A program made the translations under genes and the position numbers. Shown here in pieces: positions 1 through 5,637 of a stretch of 5,637 nt of DNA (positions are counted from its first letter, which is position 1; each line of letters starts with the position of its first letter). The notes beneath the pieces are model-generated. The model ran no database searches. It was not told the origin of the DNA and was given only the letters and a program-made list of their open reading frames with translations. Origin of the DNA: Actinomycetes bacterium. Its GTDB lineage: Bacteria > Actinomycetota > Acidimicrobiia > Acidimicrobiales > Acidimicrobiaceae. The stretch lies in NCBI GenBank assembly GCA_021844725.1, contig JAKBSX010000238.1, positions 1-5,637 on the forward strand, given 5' to 3'.

Positions 1-704
1 AGGAGCTGACATACCAGGCTGTGAAGACATGGAAGGAGAGCGATGACCCTGACTTCGAGAAGAAGAAGCGGCGGATAGACAGGCTCACCCGCAGGAAACA
101 CAATCCGCCGGTGGTCATTTCATTCGACGAGGTCGGGCCGCTGCAGCTCAAGCCGGTGGGCGGCGGCCACTGGCAGGTCAGCGGCCACCCGGACAGGGTT
201 CCTGCGACATACAGCAGGAAGGAGGGTACAAGGCAGCTCCTGCTCGCCTTCAACTACTACCATGGCACGTTCTTCGGAAGGATCAGGAAAAGGAAAATGG
301 CGAAGAACATACTCTCTTTCTTCAGGGAGCTTCGACGCCATTACCCGGCAGAGCAGCGCATTCACATCATAATGGACAACCTGTCTGCACATGGTACAGA
401 GGATATAGTGAAATGGGCGAAGAAGAACAGAGTCTCCTTTGCAACTACGCCGACAAACGCGTCATGGCTCAATCGGGTCGAATGCCACATCGGTGATATT
501 CAGCGCCTGGCATTGAAGGATACAGATTACAGGAAATGGCCTGAGGCAGGTGCTGCACTCCAGAAGGCAATCAGGTACAAGAATGCGCACAGGAGGGAGA
601 TGCTTGAAAACAGGGAAAGGCGGAAAAAGGACAGAAGAAAGGCGAGAAAGCGAGTCATCTGGAAATTCAGGACACAGAACTCAGTTATTGAAACAGGGCA
701 CTAG
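1..704 (+). CDS. IS630-family (Tc1/mariner-like) DDE transposase, 5' partial
   Basis: Catalyses cut-and-paste transposition of its own IS element, normally into TA dinucleotides (known for IS630). The frame is open to the left window edge (reading ELTYQAV before the GTG at 21), so the N-terminal helix-turn-helix part lies outside the window and the GTG is probably not the start. The RNase H-fold catalytic part is visible: first Asp in SFDEVGPL (codon 126-128), second Asp in IIMDNLSAH (375-377), and Glu in NASWLNRVEC (480-482). The second Asp and the Glu are separated by 34 residues, the DD34E spacing of IS630. The NASWLNxxE block is a family hallmark. The last 40 or so residues form a very basic tail rich in Lys and Arg, ending at TAG 702-704. 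No frameshift is seen in this part, so the enzyme may be functional. Arginine codons are mostly AGG and GC content is higher than in the downstream DNA. The element's right inverted repeat cannot be identified without the left end. Confidence 0.9.
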   Translation, partial: ELTYQAVKTWKESDDPDFEKKKRRIDRLTRRKHNPPVVISFDEVGPLQLKPVGGGHWQVSGHPDRVPATYSRKEGTRQLLLAFNYYHGTFFGRIRKRKMAKNILSFFRELRRHYPAEQRIHIIMDNLSAHGTEDIVKWAKKNRVSFATTPTNASWLNRVECHIGDIQRLALKDTDYRKWPEAGAALQKAIRYKNAHRREMLENRERRKKDRRKARKRVIWKFRTQNSVIETGH

Positions 705-1426
705 CAGAGATGTGTCGTAGTCTTGCAGATTTTTTTCTCTCTTGTCCATGATCTCCCATGGCGCACTTTCACTGTTTGCACCAAGAATCTATGCTGCTTC
801 CACTTCAATCTCTTTTACCTTAGCAATTACCTGCCCGGCCAATGCATCAGATTCTGTGATGTATGCGACACTACTTGCTTGAGCCATTTTCTAAGCGGTA
901 TATCGAAAAGCAGCTCTAGTTTTGCCGCTACGGATTGCCATTACAAGAGTCCTGATTCTACGCTTGTCTTTTCCCAAGGCTTATACGGCATTTTCCAGAT
1001 AATCACGCAAACTGATCTGAAGGTCGATCATTCGCATGGCATAAGCAATGTCTCCTGAATCCGAAATCGTAAGGATCATATTGTGCCGAATAAACAATCA
1101 ATGGAAACTAGCAAATCCTGGAGGATTGGATCGTTTTGACCTCCACCGAATAAGCCTTGATGATTTCCTGTCAATGTTTCTCGCAATAAATGAATAACAA
1201 AAATTAAACGAGGTTACCACAAAGAACATCACCATAGCCCAAAAAGAAAGGCCAAAGATGCAAAACTTGCAAAATTTCTGGAACTGAGAGGGAAATTACT
1301 GAGAGAGTCGATGTCATGCATTTGCTATTGTCGCAGTCTCCTTAGAAAAAGAAACGATACGCGACCCATAAACAGTGCTTCAGTTTTGTCTGAGCCGCAG
1401 TCAAATGCTGACCCGATTCACCAGCA
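705..1426. other. Intergenic stretch without an intact gene
   Basis: About 720 bases separate the transposase stop from the small membrane gene. I find no intact gene with a convincing start, no tRNA-like fold and no repeat array. The right end of the IS element should lie in the first tens of bases but cannot be placed. The 111-codon plus-strand frame at 723-1058 reads as a cysteine- and serine-rich protein resembling no family. It is codon-aligned with the coding-like minus-strand frame, which explains why it stays open. The bulk of the stretch is best described as the decayed minus-strand gene listed separately. AT content is higher than in the transposase. Confidence 0.6.
789..1295 (-). 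pseudogene. Probable decayed gene of unknown function, multiple in-frame stops
   Basis: One minus-strand frame reads like protein across this span but is broken by TGA (1100-1098), TAA (983-981) and TAG (893-891), and closes with TAG (791-789). The first piece has a hydrophobic stretch (MVMFFVVTSFNFCYSF, from ATG 1235) followed by a very basic segment and ends SNPPGFASFH. After the TGA come LFIRHNMILTISDSGDI, then a helical, charged piece (ALGKDKRRIRTLVMAIRSGK) and MAQASSVAYITESDALAG. From the ATG at 1079 to the last stop, by my hand count, roughly three quarters of codons begin with a purine, with no such bias at second positions in the part I checked; this is typical of coding DNA. Beyond 789 the frame stays open to a TGA at 683-681, inside the transposase end. 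I recognise no family. Alternatives are several separate short genes, or chance. The protein-like character is seen; the idea of one ancestral gene is inferred. Confidence 0.35.
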
Positions 1427-1741
1427 CTAATGTCTCGCCGGACGTGTTTTCGAGCGTGTCTTCCTGTTTACAATCCTCCTGATGCCAAGTATCACAACAG
1501 CTCCCAGAAAGATTAGCGAGTCTACAACGAAGGTTGCTCCCAATATCATGGCAACGGTTGGTGACGAGGGAAACGCAGGAAAAACAGCAAATATGACTAT
1601 AGATGAATAGAACAGGACAACTAAAATAATCGCACTAATCATCGTCACCGGGTATTCTTTTATCTTGCTCCGTTTACTGATGATGAGCCAAGGAATGCCG
1701 ATTAGCACAATTAAGGAGATGAAGTACACGCGATAATGCAA
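1427..1741 (-). CDS. Small three-span membrane protein of unknown function
   Basis: A 104-residue hydrophobic protein that I cannot assign to a family. Three predicted membrane helices lie at about residues 5-22, 34-55 and 64-87. The loop between helices 1 and 2 (SKRSKIKE) and the tail from residue 88 (about eight Arg or Lys) are basic, while the loop between helices 2 and 3 (FPAFPSSPT) is uncharged. This satisfies the positive-inside rule with an outside N-terminus and a cytoplasmic tail, which supports a real protein rather than a chance frame. An acidic Asp74 sits inside helix 3. The chosen start is TTG (1741-1739); the frame is open further up to a TAG at 1804-1802 but contains no ATG, GTG or TTG there, and GTG at codon 5 (1729-1727) is the alternative. 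No Shine-Dalgarno sequence precedes either. Arginine codons include AGG AGG, like the transposase and unlike the helicase. It follows the helicase gene on the same strand after 85 bp, so it may be co-transcribed. It could also be a truncated remnant of a larger membrane protein. Confidence 0.5.
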   Translation of the reverse strand: MHYRVYFISLIVLIGIPWLIISKRSKIKEYPVTMISAIILVVLFYSSIVIFAVFPAFPSSPTVAMILGATFVVDSLIFLGAVVILGIRRIVNRKTRSKTRPARH

Positions 1742-1758
1742 TGTGTGCTGTCTGACTT

Positions 1759-1784
1759 CATATGGCCATTGACGCTTCCATATG
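1759..1784. repeat. Inverted repeat CATATGG / CCATATG
   Basis: A perfect 7-base inverted repeat with a 12-base spacer lies between the helicase stop and the small membrane gene. Each arm also contains the palindrome CATATG, so it can equally be read as two tandem CATATG sites. It could be an operator or an RNA hairpin ahead of the membrane gene. No T-tract follows on either strand, so a classical intrinsic terminator is unlikely. Chance occurrence in AT-rich DNA is possible. Confidence 0.3.
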
Positions 1785-1791
1785 CAATTGT

Positions 1792-1819
1792 GTAGTGATT
1801 TCTATTACGTTTCCACTAC
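1792..1819 (-). other. Weak stem-loop just after the helicase stop codon
   Basis: GTAGTG (1792-1797) pairs with CACTAC (1814-1819), giving a 6-base stem with a 16-base loop, starting 8 bases after the end of the helicase gene on the minus strand. The stem is short, the loop is long and there is no following U-tract, so it is a poor terminator. Readthrough into the small membrane gene therefore looks possible. Confidence 0.2.
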
Positions 1820-1826
1820 TCTATTG

Positions 1827-4800
1827 TCACACTTTCAGAATGGTTGCTATCTTCTCATCAATGTCTTGAGAAGAGATTCCTCCTTGCTCAGTGTCTTTTG
1901 AGATTATCAAAACCCCACGCGGAATCTTTTCTTCACCATAAGGCACAATGCCATTAGACTTGTACCATGCAAGTTTTTCTTTCCAGCGTTTCTCATATTC
2001 TTCATTTTGCAGCATTCCCAAGTGTTCCCAATAATACGTTTGGCCTGATTCTTCATCTTCGATTGTGAAATCGGGATACTTAGTTACATCATCAATAGTC
2101 AGCGCCTTTTCATAGGTGTATGAGACGTTGTAGTGTGATAGCCTGTCCGCAATGATAACCTCGGATTTAGAACGTACCGCTTCGCCCTTAGAAGTTCTAT
2201 TGATTAAACGATCCTCAAAGAAGGTCCCACCTATCTCAACCATCTTAGGAGCTTCAAAGAGATTTGTCAACCTCCGTGCAGTTTCAGAATAGGAATCTGA
2301 CGAATATTTCTTATATTCTGCTATGTCGCCCTGGTGCAGTATAACTAGTCTGTCAGTGTGCCTTGTGAGTGCCGTATAAAGAAGTTCCCTTGACAATAAA
2401 CGGCATGGATTAGGTAGCACCAATATGACCCGCTTGAACTCACTTCCCTGCACTTTGTGGACAGTGAGGGCATAAGCCAACTCGATTTTTGCCTCCCCCT
2501 CCTCTTTAAATTCATCTATTTTAAAGGAGTATTTGAATTCAGGTTGAGAGGAGAATTCGACCTCGAGTAACCAAGGTTTCTTGATTTTTCCACCCTTAAA
2601 CTGACCTTCAATTATTCCGATTTCCCCATTCGCTATATATTCGCTAGATCCAGTAGGAAATACATCGGTTCGAGAATGATTTACAATATTGATTACCTTG
2701 TCACCATAGATGATCTCTTCAATACCGAGTGGCCGCAGTATCAATCCCCTTTCTCGTGCGAAATTAATAGCGTTGTCGCGGAAACTCTGATGTATTCGAC
2801 GGTTAATGCTGAATACACCTTGAGTCGTGCCATGAACCGGTGACAGAATTTGCCAGTCTTCTGCACTAGATGCAGCCCCCTTATTGAAGTATGGCACACC
2901 ATCAACAATAGTCGCGCCTAGCGTGCTTGCGAAACCGGTCTCATCCTTGGGTCCACTTAGGCCCAACTCTTGAACCAATGTTTCGTCGAGCTTCTTGTTG
3001 AAATCTACCGGCCCTTCCCAGCGAATGAACTTAAGATAATTCATTGCGCTAGGCTTGGTCTGAATGCCAAAAATGTCATCCTCGCCCGGAGCTAGGGGAG
3101 TACCGCTGAACCACTCGGCTAGACGCATATCTTCCCGCTCTGCTCCCATTTGCCTTCGCTTCACGGTCAGTTCTGCATACCCTTGCGACACTTTCGGAAA
3201 TGCCCATTCAACACTCTCAGGAGCAACCCTGTTGATGATGTCGACAAAAGGGCGCCCTGGCCCAATCGGCGGCAGTTGTCGATGGTCCCCGACCATGATA
3301 AGACGGTCGCATCCCTTCAACGAATCAAGAAGTGCCGCCATCATTTCTTCGGTAAGCATCGATGCTTCGTCCACTATTACCGTGCGCCCACTTTCCTCTG
3401 GGGGCCTTGTTGACAACTTATATTGTTGTGTCAGATTGTCGTACCGGTCGCAGTGATTGAGGAATTGTGCCACGGTGTAGACCTGGTGGCTGGAGTGTTT
3501 AGATGCCTGCTTGAGTTTGACTCGAGCCTTTCCCGTAGGAGCCAAGAGCAGGACTCCGCCGACGGCAATGTCCTTCTGATCGCACAATAGTGTAAGGAGC
3601 GTCGTCTTGCCAGTTCCGGCAGGACCTATTAATACAGAGAATCTGGATTCCGCCAGTTCCTTCAATGCGGCTGCCTTCTCTAGCCTGGCTTTTTGCTCGA
3701 ATGCATCTGTCGCTGGTTTCTTGAAGTGATCGTCAACCATCTTGCGCCAGTCAGCAACAACGATATGGCGCTTGCCACTGAGTCTCTTTTCGACGGTCTT
3801 CCTTATGAGGTCAGACATCTCTGAAAGTCTATACAGTTGGTAAGCTGGATGGCCATCCGCCATCTTAACAATATTCAAAACGCCTTTAAACAGCGCCTCG
3901 GCAATTCTGATGCTGTCTTGAGTAACATCACATTCCGGTCTGAGTGGCATTTTCCGGATTCTACGAATAATGTCTGCTCGCGTTTGTAATGTGTGCCCGT
4001 TTAGAGCTGCTTCTTCCAACAAATGGATTATCAATGCTCGGACTCTTCGGCCATCCATTGACCCATCCAAGGCAGATGGGTCGGGTAAAGGATACCTCAC
4101 ACGGATGACTTCTTCAGGGAATATGCCTCTGTCGACCGTCCACACGCTAACTGGGTCTATTGTTCGCCGTGTCAGTTCATACATCAGGTACGGGTTTTCG
4201 ATCAGGTTTTTGTCCAGACATTTTATACCAGCATTCTCTCGTTCTTCCGCCACAAACAGCAGTTTCGCTTGTTGAGGCGTCAATTCAAGGCGACTAATGA
4301 GTTTCAACAAAGCTTTACGCTCTTCAGGCAGTGTTTTCCATACTAGTTGTAAACTCCTATTAATTTGCGGGGCGAGTCTAGGGGAAAGTTTAGCCGTGGG
4401 ATTCTGAAATACTTTGTCGACCTGTGTCCAAGGATCTTGGTTGTCTTCCAGCTCCGATTCAATTTCCATTGCGACTATAGATCCTAACTCAACTCCAAAT
4501 GCCGATAGGGATGATCCAAGTCCCGGATATGGACCACGCATAGTCCACAGTTCAGCGAGTCTATCGTTGAGCCAACGGATGCGATCTTCCCAGTTACCGG
4601 GTAGGATATCCTTCGCTTCATTCAGCGCAGCAATGCACGATAGTATCGATGCTATGGCCCCATCATGGCTCACGTGTTCTGACCCGTATGCGAATTCCTC
4701 ACGCCTGTCTTCTGGGGCGAATGCAACCACTGTGGCCGGATCGAATGATGGGGCATCTTGAGCGAATCTAATGGCCTCATGATAGGGCATCAAGAATCCA

Positions 4801-5525
4801 TTCTCGAACTTCGGCGGACGTATTGAATGCTGAACAGTCCTTTCCCAAATCCCAGATCGCACAGGACCCTGACGAGAGTACCGGTACTCTGTCATTTCCC
4901 TTTGAACGTGAGTAATGAAGCCAATACCCACAATCACCCTCCGCGACCCGCTGTCAATGAATGGCAATTTCTTCGTGTAGAAGAACACAAGAGATTTCTG
5001 TTCGCAGATATGATCAAAGAAACAGTTTGTTAGTGCCCTTTGATTATCTAATTCTTGGACCCAAGAAGTTTCGAAATCAAGTTCTGGCTCGCGGTCGATG
5101 TCGAACTTGAGCCCATATTCCTTGGCCAATTCCTCTGAATTGTCGGAAAGCATCCATCTGAAAGGGACAGCAGCCGCAGAAAACGCCGGATATCTGATTG
5201 GAGTTTGTTCAAAGTGACCGTGAGTGCCTGCAGATGACCTGTTGTACGGATGTTTCATCGTTCGATTAAATTCGAATGGTGCCATGAATGTGCTGCGCTC
5301 AGCTACGCAGGGAGGCCAATAGATCTCACGCAGGCTAGATATTGATTTGCCAGCATTGGATTCCTCGAGCGCATCATCTCTATTGTCCGCGATGTTCTTT
5401 AGCTTGAGACAAGCGTCATTTAGCAAAGGTTCAATACAAACTTGACCAGACCAAGCTGTATCATGCCAAGGAACACGAATAGAAAGATGACGCAAAGGAT
5501 AATGTGGCTTTTGTTTTTCATTCAC
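1827..5525 (-). CDS. RecD2-like SF1B helicase with C-terminal PD-(D/E)XK-like nuclease module
   Basis: Predicted ATP-driven 5'-3' DNA helicase (polarity from the RecD/Dda class) fused to a putative nuclease; 1232 residues. Residues 1-400 are an unassigned region opening with HLSIRVPWHD (13-22). Residues about 400-560 resemble the RecD2 helix-hairpin-helix region: ENPYL (443-447), GRRVRAL (492-498), GHT (510-512). Helicase motifs: Walker A GPAGTGKTT (634-642), Ia APTGKAR (662-668), Walker B DEAS (719-722), III GDHRQLPP (746-753), IV LSPVHG (894-899), NGEIG (966-970), V VHKVQGSEF (1022-1030), VI YTALTR (1050-1055, arginine finger R1055). The C-terminus from about 1115 has E1122, E1139, D1152 in YPDF and E1167 in YYWEHLGML, a PD-(D/E)XK-like array lacking the usual E-x-K lysine. 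The GTG start (5525-5523) is the only option: upstream codons hold no start before an in-frame TAG. Codon use is mixed, less AGG-biased than the transposase, which suggests separate acquisition. The helicase call is firm, the nuclease call moderate and the cellular role unknown; a defence role is possible. Confidence 0.93.
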   Translation of the reverse strand: MNEKQKPHYPLRHLSIRVPWHDTAWSGQVCIEPLLNDACLKLKNIADNRDDALEESNAGKSISSLREIYWPPCVAERSTFMAPFEFNRTMKHPYNRSSAGTHGHFEQTPIRYPAFSAAAVPFRWMLSDNSEELAKEYGLKFDIDREPELDFETSWVQELDNQRALTNCFFDHICEQKSLVFFYTKKLPFIDSGSRRVIVGIGFITHVQREMTEYRYSRQGPVRSGIWERTVQHSIRPPKFENGFLMPYHEAIRFAQDAPSFDPATVVAFAPEDRREEFAYGSEHVSHDGAIASILSCIAALNEAKDILPGNWEDRIRWLNDRLAELWTMRGPYPGLGSSLSAFGVELGSIVAMEIESELEDNQDPWTQVDKVFQNPTAKLSPRLAPQINRSLQLVWKTLPEERKALLKLISRLELTPQQAKLLFVAEERENAGIKCLDKNLIENPYLMYELTRRTIDPVSVWTVDRGIFPEEVIRVRYPLPDPSALDGSMDGRRVRALIIHLLEEAALNGHTLQTRADIIRRIRKMPLRPECDVTQDSIRIAEALFKGVLNIVKMADGHPAYQLYRLSEMSDLIRKTVEKRLSGKRHIVVADWRKMVDDHFKKPATDAFEQKARLEKAAALKELAESRFSVLIGPAGTGKTTLLTLLCDQKDIAVGGVLLLAPTGKARVKLKQASKHSSHQVYTVAQFLNHCDRYDNLTQQYKLSTRPPEESGRTVIVDEASMLTEEMMAALLDSLKGCDRLIMVGDHRQLPPIGPGRPFVDIINRVAPESVEWAFPKVSQGYAELTVKRRQMGAEREDMRLAEWFSGTPLAPGEDDIFGIQTKPSAMNYLKFIRWEGPVDFNKKLDETLVQELGLSGPKDETGFASTLGATIVDGVPYFNKGAASSAEDWQILSPVHGTTQGVFSINRRIHQSFRDNAINFARERGLILRPLGIEEIIYGDKVINIVNHSRTDVFPTGSSEYIANGEIGIIEGQFKGGKIKKPWLLEVEFSSQPEFKYSFKIDEFKEEGEAKIELAYALTVHKVQGSEFKRVILVLPNPCRLLSRELLYTALTRHTDRLVILHQGDIAEYKKYSSDSYSETARRLTNLFEAPKMVEIGGTFFEDRLINRTSKGEAVRSKSEVIIADRLSHYNVSYTYEKALTIDDVTKYPDFTIEDEESGQTYYWEHLGMLQNEEYEKRWKEKLAWYKSNGIVPYGEEKIPRGVLIISKDTEQGGISSQDIDEKIATILKV

Positions 5526-5575
5526 TCCAAAGACCCCGTGCGATCGCTGCGAAGATGGTAAACTCTACTCGCGTC

Positions 5576-5583
5576 ATATATAT
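5576..5583 (-). promoter_or_regulatory. Candidate TATA-box promoter of the helicase gene
   Basis: ATATATAT in the context GGATATATATGACG on the minus strand lies about 50 bases before the GTG start. If it is an archaeal TATA box, transcription would begin about 25 bases downstream and leave a leader of 25-30 bases. No convincing bacterial -35 element is spaced to it. A GGGG tract 8 bases before the GTG is the only Shine-Dalgarno candidate at normal spacing; the better GGAG overlaps the GTG itself. Confidence 0.35.
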
Positions 5584-5637
5584 CCTCACCAATAATAAGG
5601 TCTTGCACCCTTAATTCTTTGGACCACTATTGCTTAT

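Noticed and set aside
120..392. Minus-strand open frame within the transposase
   Set aside because: It lies antisense to the intact DDE catalytic region and has no domain signature.
789..893. Readthrough of the two TAG codons as pyrrolysine in the broken minus-strand frame
   Set aside because: The same frame also contains TAA and TGA, which pyrrolysine recoding would not explain; gene decay is simpler.
723..1058. 111-codon plus-strand frame between the transposase and the membrane gene
   Set aside because: It is codon-aligned opposite the coding-like minus-strand frame, starts with TTG, has an odd Cys/Ser-rich composition and no recognisable motif; its stop is the complement of a serine TCA in that frame.
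1194..1427. 78-codon plus-strand open frame with a basic segment (KEHHHSPKRKAKDAKLAKFL)
   Set aside because: It has no usual start codon before the ATG at 1311, and its basic character is what a purine-rich strand gives by chance. It could be a gene fragment, but I cannot support it.
3064..3456. Plus-strand open frames inside the helicase gene (also near 3150, 3970, 4414, 4827)
   Set aside because: They lie antisense to a gene with complete helicase motifs and have no recognisable protein content, so they are shadows.
5540..5547. GCGATCGC palindrome, the HIP1 motif abundant in cyanobacteria
   Set aside because: It is a single copy, so it does not indicate a cyanobacterial genome.

Overview
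The window looks like a horizontally acquired, mobile-element-flanked island, more probably archaeal than bacterial. The left part and the small membrane gene favour AGG for arginine and ATA for isoleucine. The large gene has an AT-rich TATA-like box about 50 bp upstream of its start and only a weak Shine-Dalgarno candidate. These hints do not settle the lineage. No rRNA, tRNA or CRISPR array was seen.

Layout: (1) Bases 1-704, + strand: the C-terminal part of an IS630/Tc1-mariner-type DDE transposase with its catalytic residues intact, cut by the left window edge. It is clearly more GC-rich than what follows. (2) Bases 705-1426: no intact gene. One minus-strand frame carries coding-like codon structure interrupted by four stop codons and reads as a decayed gene. 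(3) Bases 1427-1741, - strand: a small protein with three predicted membrane segments and a non-ATG start. (4) Bases 1742-1826: a short gap with two inverted repeats. (5) Bases 1827-5525, - strand: a 1232-residue protein combining an N-terminal region I cannot assign, a RecD2-like SF1B helicase core with all main motifs, and a C-terminal PD-(D/E)XK-like nuclease module. (6) Bases 5526-5637: its upstream region with a candidate promoter.

The large gene and the small membrane gene share a strand, with the helicase first and 85 bp between them, so they could be co-transcribed. A helicase-nuclease fusion next to a small membrane protein, beside an IS element and gene debris, fits a defence or DNA-processing accessory locus. 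That function is inferred from domain content and context only.
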